DNA of 64,000 nucleotides from Spirosoma oryzicola (GTDB taxonomy: Bacteria; Bacteroidota; Bacteroidia; Cytophagales; Spirosomataceae): NCBI RefSeq assembly GCF_021233055.1, contig NZ_CP089538.1:5534501-5598500 (forward strand), in the 5' to 3' direction. Below are positions 16,621-25,488 of this stretch, one piece after another. Each line of letters starts with the position of its first letter. Within the stretch, counting starts at the first letter, position 1. The notes beneath the pieces were generated by a model. That model was not told where the DNA came from, did no database searches, and worked only from the letters and a program-made list of their open reading frames with translations. A program made the position numbers and the translations under genes.

Positions 16621-16628
16621 TATCTTTG
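16621..16628 (+). promoter_or_regulatory. Candidate -7 element (TATCTTTG) of gatB
   Basis: Exact TAnnTTTG match 24 bases before ATG 16653. A -33 element is not apparent. Confidence 0.45.
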
Positions 16629-16652
16629 CTGTAAATCATATAGTTTCTGTCA

Positions 16653-18158
16653 ATGGTAGCCGAAGCGAACTCATCGCCAGAGGTGCTGGCACAAGCAGCC
16701 AAAACCCGCTACGAAGCGGTCATTGGCCTTGAGGTACACTGCCAGCTATTAACCCAAAGCAAAATTTTTGCTGCCGACGCGAATGCGTTCGGTGCTGAGC
16801 CGAATACCAATATTAGTGTTATTACGCTTGCCCATCCAGGCACGCTGCCGAAGCTAAACCGCAAAGCAGTTGAGTACGCCGTTCGGATGGGATTGGCTTG
16901 CGGTAGCGAGATTACACGCCACAACATTTTTGCCCGCAAAAATTATTTTTACCCAGACCTACCCAAAGGTTATCAGCTTTCGCAGGATAAAGGCCCGGTT
17001 TGTGTAGGGGGTGGCATTACGGTAAAGGCCAAGCATCCCGAAACGGGCCAGTTGTATCAGACAACCATCCAGTTACACCACATCCATCTGGAAGAAGATG
17101 CTGGAAAGTCAATTCACGATGGCGATGAATGGGCGACGCAGCTCGATTACAACCGTGCTGGTACACCACTCATTGAGATGGTTACGGAACCTTGCATCCG
17201 AACAGCCGACGAAGCAGGCCAATACTTAACTGAAGTTCGACGACTGGTACGGTATTTGGACATCTGTGATGGAAACATGGAAGAAGGCTCGCTCCGTTGC
17301 GATGTCAACGTTTCGATCCGACCGATAGGAACAACTACATTAGGGACGAAGGTTGAGGTTAAAAACCTAAACTCGATCCGAAACGTAATGCGCGCCGTCG
17401 ATAGCGAGTTTCAACGGCAGGTTGACGTCATTGAATCGGGGGGACGCATTACGCAGGAAACCCGTACGTTCGATGCCGCTACGGGTCTAAGCTACGCCAT
17501 GCGTGAGAAGGAAACGATGAACGATTACCGGTATTTTCCCGATCCTGACCTTACTCCCGTCGTTATTTCGGACGCGTGGCTGGCGGATATCCAGACAAAA
17601 ATGCCGGTGCTTCCTGCTGAGTTGTACCAAAAGTTCACGGCCCACTACGGGCTGCCCGACTACGATGCAGCTTTACTGACTGATTCCAAAGAACTGGCCG
17701 AATACTACGAAGCAATTTGCGCCCATACGGCCAATTACAAAGCAGCTTCCAACTGGGTCATGGGCCCGGTGAAAGGCCAGCTTAACGAGAAGGCCCTACG
17801 CGAACGGCAGTTTCCGATTTCGGCAGAACGCTTAGCATCACTGATTACCCTCATTGATAACGGAACAATCAGTCAAACCGCTGCGCAGCAGGTATTTACG
17901 TTGATGGTTGCCGAGCCTACTGCTACAGCAATAGATTTGGCTCAAACACAGGGTTTGATACAGAATCGCAATACTGACGCGTTACAATCGTTGGTAGAAG
18001 AAGTACTGGCAGCCTGGCCGGATAAAGTAGCCCAATACCGCAAAGGCAAAAAGAATTTGCTAGGCATGTTTGTGGGCGAAGTAATGAAAAAATCGAAAGG
18101 CTCTGCTGACCCTAAATTGGTGAACGAACTCGTAACGAAGACATTACAAACAACATGA
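16653..18158 (+). CDS. gatB: Asp-tRNA(Asn)/Glu-tRNA(Gln) amidotransferase subunit B
   Basis: 501 residues. It opens with YEAVIGLEVHCQLLTQSKIF, followed by FARKNYFYPDLPKGYQLSQ and DYNRAGTPLIEMVTEP, all hallmarks of the GatB kinase/tRNA-binding subunit; the C-terminal YqeY-like tail begins near residue 350. With GatA and GatC it converts misacylated Glu-tRNA(Gln) or Asp-tRNA(Asn). gatA and gatC are not in this window. The stop overlaps the next start as ATGA. Confidence 0.96.
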   Translation: MVAEANSSPEVLAQAAKTRYEAVIGLEVHCQLLTQSKIFAADANAFGAEPNTNISVITLAHPGTLPKLNRKAVEYAVRMGLACGSEITRHNIFARKNYFYPDLPKGYQLSQDKGPVCVGGGITVKAKHPETGQLYQTTIQLHHIHLEEDAGKSIHDGDEWATQLDYNRAGTPLIEMVTEPCIRTADEAGQYLTEVRRLVRYLDICDGNMEEGSLRCDVNVSIRPIGTTTLGTKVEVKNLNSIRNVMRAVDSEFQRQVDVIESGGRITQETRTFDAATGLSYAMREKETMNDYRYFPDPDLTPVVISDAWLADIQTKMPVLPAELYQKFTAHYGLPDYDAALLTDSKELAEYYEAICAHTANYKAASNWVMGPVKGQLNEKALRERQFPISAERLASLITLIDNGTISQTAAQQVFTLMVAEPTATAIDLAQTQGLIQNRNTDALQSLVEEVLAAWPDKVAQYRKGKKNLLGMFVGEVMKKSKGSADPKLVNELVTKTLQTT

Positions 18159-19291
18159 AAAACCTGTTTTTGACTGTAGCTGGTTTTTTACTCATTGGTT
18201 TCGCGACCAATGCCCAAACAACAAAGCCGTTTACCGTAACAGGCACGGTAAAAAGTGCAGCACCGGGTAGCTTTGTTTATCTGGAAACCAATTCGCAGCC
18301 GACACGTAAGTTGGATTCGGCAAAAGTGGACGCCGGTAACAAATTTACCCTGACGAACAAAGTAGCGGATGGTGGCGAGGTGTTTGTCTTGAATGTAGGG
18401 GGCGGTCAGAAAATGGCTTTGCTGGTAGAAGGGGGCGAGACGCTAAACGTGACCGCCGACGGCTTCCGAATGAATGCTAAAACCGGTCAGGAAGGAAAAG
18501 CAACTGTTACGGGCTCCAAAAACATGGAGTACTACGATAAGCTCATGACGCTGCGCACCAATATGGAAGCGAAGGTAGCAACCTGGAACAAGCAGGTTGC
18601 CGCAGCTACCGAAAAGAAAGACAACAAACGGATTGCCCAGATCGAGCAGGACTATCAAGCCGCTGAGCAGGATGTTGTCAACAAAGTAAAAGCCATGCTT
18701 CCCGAAATGGGAACGTCGCTTGCGTCATTGTTTGCGCTTAATTTTATCGACATCAAAAACGATTTTGATACGTACGATGCGCTGGCGCAACGCTTTGAAA
18801 AAGAAAATCCAAACAGCCCACACGCAAAATCGCTGATTGGCCGCATAGCCCGCATAAAAGGAGTTATGGTCGGTGCCCAAGCCCCCGAAATTTCGCTCAG
18901 TGACACAACCGGAACCCCGGTTCCGCTATCGTCTTTGCGCGGCAAATACGTTCTGCTTGATTTCTGGGCGTCATGGTGCGGCCCCTGCCGGATGGAAAAT
19001 CCAAACGTCGTTCGTATGTACAATAAGTACAAGGACAAAGGATTTGCGATCTATAGTGTGTCGCTCGACCAGACAAAAGGCAACTGGACAAAAGCGATTC
19101 GCAACGATAACCTTGCCTGGACGCACGTTTCCGATCTGAAATTCTGGCAATCGGCGGCAGCACAACAATATGGCGTTCAGGCAATTCCGGCGACATTTTT
19201 GCTCGATAAAGACGGAAAAATTATTGCCAAGGATCTTCGTGGCCCCGCTTTAGAGCAGAAACTCGAGGAAATCCTGAAAGGCGGACAATAG
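18155..19291 (+). CDS. TlpA-like thiol-disulfide reductase with N-terminal DUF4369-type domain
   Basis: 378 residues. A signal peptide (MKNLFLTVAGFLLIGFATNAQ) is followed by a beta-rich domain resembling DUF4369 (about 22-130), a charged helical stretch, and an AhpC/TlpA thioredoxin domain with DFWASWCGPCRMENPN (Cys275, Cys278) and AIPATFLLDKDG. Such proteins are periplasmic and reduce disulfides or support cytochrome maturation. The start overlaps the gatB stop by four bases (ATGA), so translation is probably coupled, although no functional link to amidotransferase is known to me. A terminator follows. Confidence 0.88.
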   Translation: MKNLFLTVAGFLLIGFATNAQTTKPFTVTGTVKSAAPGSFVYLETNSQPTRKLDSAKVDAGNKFTLTNKVADGGEVFVLNVGGGQKMALLVEGGETLNVTADGFRMNAKTGQEGKATVTGSKNMEYYDKLMTLRTNMEAKVATWNKQVAAATEKKDNKRIAQIEQDYQAAEQDVVNKVKAMLPEMGTSLASLFALNFIDIKNDFDTYDALAQRFEKENPNSPHAKSLIGRIARIKGVMVGAQAPEISLSDTTGTPVPLSSLRGKYVLLDFWASWCGPCRMENPNVVRMYNKYKDKGFAIYSVSLDQTKGNWTKAIRNDNLAWTHVSDLKFWQSAAAQQYGVQAIPATFLLDKDGKIIAKDLRGPALEQKLEEILKGGQ

Positions 19292-19317
19292 GTTGCCAAC
19301 AAGTTAGTAGCTTTGCA

Positions 19318-19346
19318 GGGTCAGGTCTCACAACCTGACCCTTTTT
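19318..19346 (+). terminator. Terminator after the gatB-TlpA unit
   Basis: gggtcaggt (19318-19326) pairs with acctgaccc (19333-19341), followed by five T. Confidence 0.85.
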
Positions 19347-19429
19347 GTTAGCTATCTGGCTTCCACAGAAGATTGCCGCTTCATCACTCGCTCCGTTACT
19401 AATTCGTATACTTACTGATTCATTGGAAT

Positions 19430-20233
19430 ATGAAAATTGCTATTGTTGGCTGCGGCAACATGGGAATGGCTTTTGCTAAATCGTTTTTGCAGTACGATCT
19501 GGTAAAAAAAGATGACTTGTTACTGATTGAGAAAAGCGCTGATCGCTCCGAAGCGTTGAAGAATGAGAAAGCAGGCGTTGTGGTTGATACCATCGGGCCG
19601 CGCGTTGGCGAAACCGACTTAATTATTCTATCTGTAAAACCGCAGGATTTTAGCAGTGTCCACGAAGCGTTGCAAAGCGTTATCCAGCCCAATCAAATCA
19701 TTCTGTCGATTATGGCCGGTATTCCTATCGCACAAATTCAGGAAAAGTTAAAGCACCCGCTTGTTGTTCGCGCTATGCCTAACACGCCCGCTATGCTTGG
19801 CATGGGCATAACTGGCTTTACGGCGGCTAAAGAAGTTGATTTAGCTGGTCTGCGTCGTGTCGAGAATCTTATCAACGCTACGGGCCGGTCTATTTTTCTC
19901 GACGATGAAGCCATGCTTGATGCAGTAACAGCGCTTAGTGGAAGCGGGCCAGCATATTTCTACTATGTTGTCAAAGCGATGATCGAAGCGGGCAAGCAAA
20001 TGGGCTTTGATGACGCTGTAGCAGCCTTATTGGTTAAACAAACCATGCTGGGCGCTTATCATCTCATCAATACTGCCGATAAATCGCTGGACGATCTCAT
20101 CAAAGCAGTAGCGTCCAAAGGGGGAACTACCGAAGCTGCGTTACGAGCCTTTGAAGCAGGTTCACTCAGCGATACACTCGTAGATGGTATCAAGGCGGCA
20201 CAAACACGGGCCACGGAACTTTCGAAAGGATAA
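19430..20233 (+). CDS. proC: Pyrroline-5-carboxylate reductase
   Basis: 267 residues. The NADP-binding start (IAIVGCGNMGMAFAKSFL), VRAMPNTPAMLGMGITG, and the signature LSGSGPAYFYYVVKAMIEA with KGGTTEAALRAFEAG identify ProC. It performs the last step of proline synthesis. It is a single-gene unit bounded by terminators on both sides and convergent with purB. Confidence 0.96.
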   Translation: MKIAIVGCGNMGMAFAKSFLQYDLVKKDDLLLIEKSADRSEALKNEKAGVVVDTIGPRVGETDLIILSVKPQDFSSVHEALQSVIQPNQIILSIMAGIPIAQIQEKLKHPLVVRAMPNTPAMLGMGITGFTAAKEVDLAGLRRVENLINATGRSIFLDDEAMLDAVTALSGSGPAYFYYVVKAMIEAGKQMGFDDAVAALLVKQTMLGAYHLINTADKSLDDLIKAVASKGGTTEAALRAFEAGSLSDTLVDGIKAAQTRATELSKG

Positions 20234-20235
20234 GT

Positions 20236-20266
20236 AAATCAGCTGGAAGTGGCTTCCAGCTGATTT
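20236..20266. terminator. Bidirectional terminator between proC and purB
   Basis: Perfect 14-base arms (20236-20249, 20253-20266) starting aaatcagctg, with a 3-base centre. Confidence 0.85.
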
Positions 20267-20282
20267 ATCACTGTGCATTCTA

Positions 20283-21623
20283 TTACAGACCGGTGTAGCT
20301 AAACGGCGTTATAGCTCTCAATTCGTTTTTGACTGATTCTGAGACATCCAAACCGTTTATAAACTCACGAATCGTATTAGCCGTAATCTTCTGGTTCGTG
20401 CGCGTCAATGCTTTCAAGGCTTCATACGGCTGAGGATAACTTTCCCGACGAAGGACCGTTTGTATTCCTTCCGCTACTACGGCCCAGTTGTCTTCTAGAT
20501 CAGCCTGGATGGCAGCCTGATTAAGTTCAAGTTTGTCCAGGCCCTTTAGCAATGATTTCAAGGCGATAACCGAATGAGCAAAGGGAACACCAAGACTCCG
20601 CAAAACCGTCGAATCGGTCAGGTCACGTTGCAGCCGGGAAATAGGCAGCTTGCCGGAAAGGTGTTCAAACAAGGCATTCGCAATACCCAGATTCCCTTCT
20701 GAATTCTCGAAATCAATCGGGTTAACTTTATGCGGCATGGCGGATGAACCAACCTCACCTTCTTTCAACTTCTGCTTGAAGTAGTTCATGGACACGTATG
20801 TCCAGACATCGCGATCCAGATCGACCAGGATTGTATTTAGGCGTTTGAAGGCATCAAGCATTGCCGCCAGCATATCGTAATGCTCGATCTGCGTGGTAAA
20901 CTGACTACGGACCATACCCAATCCTTCGACAAATTTATCCCCGAACTTTTTCCAATCTTCGTTCGGATAAGCGACCGTATGGGCGTTGAAATTGCCCGTA
21001 GCGCCACCAAACTTCGCTGCCGTAGGAATACCCGCCAGCAGGTGTAGCTGCTTTTCGATCCGTTCAACAAACACCATCAGCTCTTTACCCAAACGAGTAG
21101 GCGATGCAGGTTGTCCGTGGGTCTTAGCCAGCATAGGAATATCTTTCCACTGCTCGGCCAGTTGCTGTAACCGAACAAATACCTGGCGATAAAGCGGAGT
21201 AATTTCAACATTCAGCGCATCATCCAGCAGTAAGGGGATGGCCGTGTTGTTGATATCCTGGGAGGTCAGCCCAAAGTGAACAAACTCCAGATAAGGTTCA
21301 ACCGCTGAGTCTTTCAGTTTTTCTTTGATAAAGTACTCAACTGCTTTTACATCGTGATTAGTCGTTTTTTCGATTTCCTTGATGCGCAAGGCATCAGCCT
21401 CCGAAAAGTTTTCGTACAAAGCCCGTAATGCCGGAAACTGCGCCGGTTCAACGCCCGCCAGTTGCGGAATCGGCCATTCGCAGAGCGCGATAAAGTATTC
21501 GATCTCGATACGAACCCGGTAATGAATAAGACCGAATTCTGAAAAGTAAGGGGCTAGTGCCTCAACCTGACGCCGGTAACGACCGTCAACGGGTGATATC
21601 GCCGTTAATGCTGTTAAATTCAT
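20283..21623 (-). CDS. purB: Adenylosuccinate lyase
   Basis: 446 residues from ATG 21623 (MNLTALTAISPVDGRY). A TTG-initiated extension to 21653 would include the promoter and is rejected. The fumarase-superfamily signature GSSAMPHKVNPIDFENSEG is intact, and HxxTSQDINNTA is seen as FGLTSQDINNTA. The 446-residue form with DGRYRRQVEALAPYFSE matches the E. coli type. It acts twice in purine synthesis. A TACCTTTG -7 element lies 17 bases upstream of the ATG. Confidence 0.96.
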   Translation of the reverse strand: MNLTALTAISPVDGRYRRQVEALAPYFSEFGLIHYRVRIEIEYFIALCEWPIPQLAGVEPAQFPALRALYENFSEADALRIKEIEKTTNHDVKAVEYFIKEKLKDSAVEPYLEFVHFGLTSQDINNTAIPLLLDDALNVEITPLYRQVFVRLQQLAEQWKDIPMLAKTHGQPASPTRLGKELMVFVERIEKQLHLLAGIPTAAKFGGATGNFNAHTVAYPNEDWKKFGDKFVEGLGMVRSQFTTQIEHYDMLAAMLDAFKRLNTILVDLDRDVWTYVSMNYFKQKLKEGEVGSSAMPHKVNPIDFENSEGNLGIANALFEHLSGKLPISRLQRDLTDSTVLRSLGVPFAHSVIALKSLLKGLDKLELNQAAIQADLEDNWAVVAEGIQTVLRRESYPQPYEALKALTRTNQKITANTIREFINGLDVSESVKNELRAITPFSYTGL

Positions 21624-21639
21624 GGAGTTAAACAAAACA

Positions 21640-21684
21640 CAAAGGTAAGACAAACGCCTGTAACGGTCGTATTGCCTTACCTTT
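21640..21684 (-). promoter_or_regulatory. purB -7 element overlapping a hairpin
   Basis: TACCTTTG on the minus strand (21647-21640) matches TAnnTTTG. The same bases form one arm of an inverted repeat, aaaggtaag (21641-21649) with cttaccttt (21676-21684), which could terminate the gene ending at 21723. Dual use is inference. Confidence 0.4.
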
Positions 21685-21722
21685 CAGGATAGTTATCTTT
21701 TAAACTGTGACTAGCTTTTCAA

Positions 21723-23114
21723 TCAGAAAGGGTTCAGATACAAACCAACCCCCAACCATTCTGTCTGCTGATTCTCGTATTGACTGTAAGGACGGAAACC
21801 AGAGTAACCTTCCAGTAAGAATGTCAGGTTGTTTTGCGTACGGCCTACCTCAACCCCAACACCCGCGTGAATACCGGGCCGAAAATCGGTTTGCTGCCAG
21901 AACTTAATGTCTGCTCCGCCAACCAGTCGCGCGGCTTTGTCCGATGGTTTTTTGTAGAAAGCGCCTAACTGTGCACTGAGGAGCTTACGTTCTTCTGTTT
22001 TCCGTAGCACAATGCCAGCACCACCGTACAACCGCCAGTTGGTGACGTTCCGGCTGTAAGTTACATCAAGCTGTTCGTAATTGACGGAGTTAGGTGTCGG
22101 AGCCGTGATCTGATTGCGGTAGATATAATCGTCCCCAAGGTGAGACGATATGTGATACACACGGAAACGATAGTTGTTGGCGCCACGACGGACATTGTAG
22201 ATGATACTAATCTTGTAGTCATTATTCATGATCTGCCGACGCGCTTTATTCAACTTATCATCGTGGAATGCCTCAAATTGGGTAAATGACGCCAGATCAA
22301 GCACCCATTCTGTTGAACGGCCCGGCTCTGTAGTCCGGCGGAAGAACGGCTTGGCAAAACCGAACGCAAACGGAACGATACTTCCTTTGTACTTATTTCC
22401 TTCTGTATAGTACAGCGGCAGAACACTGCCGTAGGTCTGTGCTTCGAGTGGATCAAGTAAAATTGGCTCGAAAAGATGCCCTTTGGGCAAAAACTCCCGG
22501 CGTGGTCTGGCGACGGTAGGATCGCTAACAGGAGCCATAGCTGACGCAGAATCGACAGTCTGTACAACCGGTTTGCGTTCTCGCTTGGGTCGTTGTACTT
22601 TCTCTACCTTTTTAGGAGCTTCAACGGGTGCTGGCTCTGGCGAAGTTGGCACCGGCGCGGGATTAGCAGCTGGAGTTTCTACAGCAGGTGCTGGCGTTTC
22701 TTTCCTGCGTTTTTCACGTTTTTCTTTGCGAGACGGTTCAGCAGGGGCTGGAGCTGGTGTTGCAGGCTCAGCTACAGGTGTTGGCGCAGGAGTAACGGGC
22801 GTTGACGTTGGTTCCGACTTTGATTTGCCTGCTTCTTTTTCTTGCTGCTGACGCTCCTTTTCAGCTTTCCTGGCTTGCTTCTGCCGTTCTTTTTCGGCCT
22901 GTTTAGCTTCGTACTCCCGCTGTTTTTGCGCCCACTCAGCGCGAATCTGTCGCTCGCGCTGTACTTCGCGGTCTACCTTCTCTTTCTGGCGCTGTTCAGC
23001 TGGTGTTAGCGTCCGGGAAGCTGGAGCTGTTGTTTTTGGAGCAGCCGGTTGCTGGGCGAATGCCAATGATCCAAACTGAATAATGAGTAGTAAAGCGAGT
23101 ACTATTTTATTCAT
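21723..23114 (-). CDS. Exported protein with Lys/Glu- and Pro/Ala-rich linker and DUF1207-like C-terminal domain
   Basis: 463 residues from ATG 23114 (an ATG at 23123 adds three residues). A signal peptide ends near FAQQ. Residues about 25-95 are a highly charged coiled-coil-like stretch (QREYEAKQAEKERQKQARK), then a Pro/Ala-rich segment to about 190. The remaining 270 residues start with FLPKGHLFEPILLDPLEAQ and end in a beta-rich GVGLYLNPF tail, which I match to DUF1207 from memory. The final aromatic residue suggests an outer-membrane barrel. The function is unknown. The disordered linker may span periplasm or bind peptidoglycan. Confidence 0.72.
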   Translation of the reverse strand: MNKIVLALLLIIQFGSLAFAQQPAAPKTTAPASRTLTPAEQRQKEKVDREVQRERQIRAEWAQKQREYEAKQAEKERQKQARKAEKERQQQEKEAGKSKSEPTSTPVTPAPTPVAEPATPAPAPAEPSRKEKREKRRKETPAPAVETPAANPAPVPTSPEPAPVEAPKKVEKVQRPKRERKPVVQTVDSASAMAPVSDPTVARPRREFLPKGHLFEPILLDPLEAQTYGSVLPLYYTEGNKYKGSIVPFAFGFAKPFFRRTTEPGRSTEWVLDLASFTQFEAFHDDKLNKARRQIMNNDYKISIIYNVRRGANNYRFRVYHISSHLGDDYIYRNQITAPTPNSVNYEQLDVTYSRNVTNWRLYGGAGIVLRKTEERKLLSAQLGAFYKKPSDKAARLVGGADIKFWQQTDFRPGIHAGVGVEVGRTQNNLTFLLEGYSGFRPYSQYENQQTEWLGVGLYLNPF

Positions 23115-23132
23115 AGAATACATACAAGTTAT

Positions 23133-23161
23133 ACCGACGTGGCTGTACCAACCACGTCGGT
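23133..23161. terminator. Hairpin between the M20 and DUF1207 genes
   Basis: accgacgtgg (23133-23142) pairs perfectly with ccacgtcggt (23152-23161). It lies just after the M20 stop on the minus strand. No clear T tract follows, so termination may be partial. Confidence 0.5.
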
Positions 23162-23177
23162 TAAGGCAAGATTAAGA

Positions 23178-24539
23178 TCAGCGCTTTAGTTCAGCGTAAT
23201 TTTTGTAGAAATAAGGAATCGTTTCAATCCCTTTATAGAAGTTGAATAAGCCGTAACTTTCATTCGGCGAGTGGAGCGCATCACTATCCAGGCCAAAGCC
23301 CATCAAGATCGATTTAACACCCAGTTCTCGTTCAAAAAGCGCGACAATCGGGATGCTTCCTCCTCCTCTCGTCGGAATCGGCTTCTTGCCCCATGCGTCT
23401 TCAAAGGCTTTACTAGCCGCTTCAAATTCTACCGAATCAACTGGTGTTACGTAAGGCAGTCCGCCGTGATGCGGTGTCACCTTAACTTTCACGCTCGCGG
23501 GCGCAATAGCAGTAAAATGCTTCGTGAACAGCTCTGTTATTTCGTCGGGCGTTTGATTCGGTACCAACCTCATACTGATTTTAGCAAATGCTTTTGACGG
23601 GAGTACCGTCTTGGCGCCTTCGCCGGTATAGCCGCCCCAGATTCCGTTTACGTCCAGCGTTGGTCGAATGGATGTACGCTCGTTGGTTGAATAACCGGCT
23701 TCACCCGCTACGTCGTTTACGTCCAGATCTTGCTTATAGTCTTCCAAATTAAACGGTGCTTTTGCCAGTTCAGCACGTTCAGCTTCGCTTAAATCGGCGA
23801 CGTTATCATAAAAGCCAGGAATAGTAATACGGCCCGCTTCGTCGTGCAACGAGGCAATCATATCGCACAACACATTGATCGGATTGGCAACACCACCGCC
23901 ATATACGCCCGAATGAAGGTCACGGTTTGGGCCCGTTACTTCAACTTCCACGTAAGACAGACCGCGCAAGCCTGTTTCTAGCGAAGGGGTATCGTTGGCA
24001 ATAATGCTTGTGTCGGAGATCAGAATCACATCTGTTTTCAGCATATCCCGATGCTCAGCGACGAACGTACCTAAATGATCAGAGCCAACTTCTTCCTCTC
24101 CCTCGATCATTACTTTCACATTACAGGGCAATCCATCCGTAGCGATCATCGCTTCGATTGCCTTGACGTGCATGTAAAACTGCCCTTTATCGTCGCAGGC
24201 ACCGCGCGCGTAGATGCGCTCGTTACGGATAGTCGGTTCAAACGGTGGTGACTGCCAAAGTTCATACGGATCGGCGGGCTGAACGTCATAGTGGCCGTAC
24301 ACCAGGACTGTCGGCAAGGCAGGATCCACGATTTTCTCCGCATAAACGACCGGGTGGCCAGGTGTTTCGTACAAACTGGCGTTATCCAGACCGGCTGCCG
24401 CTAGTTTATCTCTAACAAATTCGGCGGCTCGCCGAACGTCTCCTTTAAATTTTGAGTCAGCCGAGACAGAAGGAATACGGAGCAACTCCAGGAGTTCATC
24501 CAGAAAGCGCTGTTTATTGGCGTCAAGATAAGTAGTCAT
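23178..24539 (-). CDS. M20-family dipeptidase
   Basis: 453 residues. Zinc-ligand motifs are intact: YGHYDVQP (H83, D85), GACDDKGQ (D116), EGEEEVGS (catalytic E148, ligand E149), and the late GFGLDSDALHSPNE with its histidine. The dimerisation domain with HSGVYGG lies in the middle. The overall form matches the carnosinase/PepV-type cytosolic dipeptidases (DUG1-like). It hydrolyses dipeptides or acetylated amino acids. A perfect 18-base palindrome lies 12 bases upstream of the ATG. Confidence 0.92.
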   Translation of the reverse strand: MTTYLDANKQRFLDELLELLRIPSVSADSKFKGDVRRAAEFVRDKLAAAGLDNASLYETPGHPVVYAEKIVDPALPTVLVYGHYDVQPADPYELWQSPPFEPTIRNERIYARGACDDKGQFYMHVKAIEAMIATDGLPCNVKVMIEGEEEVGSDHLGTFVAEHRDMLKTDVILISDTSIIANDTPSLETGLRGLSYVEVEVTGPNRDLHSGVYGGGVANPINVLCDMIASLHDEAGRITIPGFYDNVADLSEAERAELAKAPFNLEDYKQDLDVNDVAGEAGYSTNERTSIRPTLDVNGIWGGYTGEGAKTVLPSKAFAKISMRLVPNQTPDEITELFTKHFTAIAPASVKVKVTPHHGGLPYVTPVDSVEFEAASKAFEDAWGKKPIPTRGGGSIPIVALFERELGVKSILMGFGLDSDALHSPNESYGLFNFYKGIETIPYFYKNYAELKR

Positions 24540-24551
24540 AGTATTATGTAT

Positions 24552-24569
24552 GATAAACAGCTGTTTATC
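24552..24569. promoter_or_regulatory. 18-base perfect palindrome upstream of the M20 dipeptidase
   Basis: GATAAACAGCTGTTTATC is fully self-complementary with no spacer and ends 13 bases before the ATG at 24539. A dimeric repressor site is the simplest reading; the cognate regulator is not in the window. Confidence 0.5.
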
Positions 24570-24596
24570 TTAAATCATATTTTCTATAGCACACAG

Positions 24597-24643
24597 AAAA
24601 AGTTCGCCCCGAAGTTAAGCACATTTCGTGCAACGTCGGGGCG
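24597..24643 (-). terminator. Terminator of plsY
   Basis: cgccccga (24605-24612) pairs with tcggggcg (24636-24643), with an inner gcac/gtgc stem. On the minus strand it is followed by TTTTT. Confidence 0.8.
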
Positions 24644-24669
24644 TTCAGTATCAACAATAAATAGGTTTC

Positions 24670-25326
24670 TTATTCTCCGCGCTTTTTCCGTAGCCGAATA
24701 AGCACGGTACGGTTTTCCTGACCGCGCATCAGACGCCCGATGTTTTTCTGATGAGTAAGCACAACCATCAAAAACACAACAAAGCCAAAGACGATGAGTA
24801 AAGGACTTTCTTTTTCACCAAAAACGCGAAGCAGTAATAAGACGGGAAACGCCAGAGCGGCTAAAATAGAACCTAATGATACGTATTGAGAGGCAATTAC
24901 TACCAGCAGAAAAATACCGATGCAGAGGAGGGCCATTTCGGGATGAATAGCAAGGACCATTCCCAGTAATGAGGCTACACCTTTTCCGCCCTTAAAACCG
25001 GCAAATATTGGATAGAGGTGACCGATTACCGCCACTAAGCCAAATACAATCTCGAAGGTCATTATCTCGTTCTGGGTAATCACATCGAGATACCAGAGCA
25101 GATTAGCCATGATGGCGGCCGTGTATCCTTTCAATACATCGACCAGCATGACGATTGTACCAGCCCGCTTTCCCAGCACTCGGAATGTGTTTGTGGCACC
25201 AGCGTTGCCGCTACCATGCTGGCGAACATCAACACCGAAGAAACCCAGTCCATACCAAACGGCGGTCGGAATAGAACCAAGCAAATACGCTACTACTGTG
25301 GTAATACTAATAAATAAAACGTTCAT
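24670..25326 (-). CDS. plsY: Glycerol-3-phosphate acyltransferase PlsY
   Basis: 218 residues with five to six membrane segments. The PlsY signatures GSIPTAVWYG, the HGSGNAGATNTFRVLGKRAG motif and FKGGKGVASLLG are present. It transfers the acyl group of acyl-phosphate to glycerol-3-phosphate at the inner membrane, the first step of phospholipid synthesis. The C-terminus is basic (RLRKKRGE). PlsX is not in the window. Confidence 0.95.
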   Translation of the reverse strand: MNVLFISITTVVAYLLGSIPTAVWYGLGFFGVDVRQHGSGNAGATNTFRVLGKRAGTIVMLVDVLKGYTAAIMANLLWYLDVITQNEIMTFEIVFGLVAVIGHLYPIFAGFKGGKGVASLLGMVLAIHPEMALLCIGIFLLVVIASQYVSLGSILAALAFPVLLLLRVFGEKESPLLIVFGFVVFLMVVLTHQKNIGRLMRGQENRTVLIRLRKKRGE

Positions 25327-25488
25327 TAACGCAGATTTAGTAAACGATTGTTAGCAAAGCGGATAAGCGACAAGTAGTACGAACGGCGGAATTACGGAAT
25401 GTAACCTCAAAATTAGGTCATTGTTACGGAATCAACAACTTTATATGCTTTGTAACAATTTAACCGCTCAATAAATTTCTAAATGGCC

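Noticed and set aside
22483..22851. Long plus-strand frame rich in Gly/Ala/Val
   Set aside because: It is the antisense of the Pro/Ala-rich, Lys/Glu-rich linker of the DUF1207 protein; its composition is an artefact of that repeat-like sequence.
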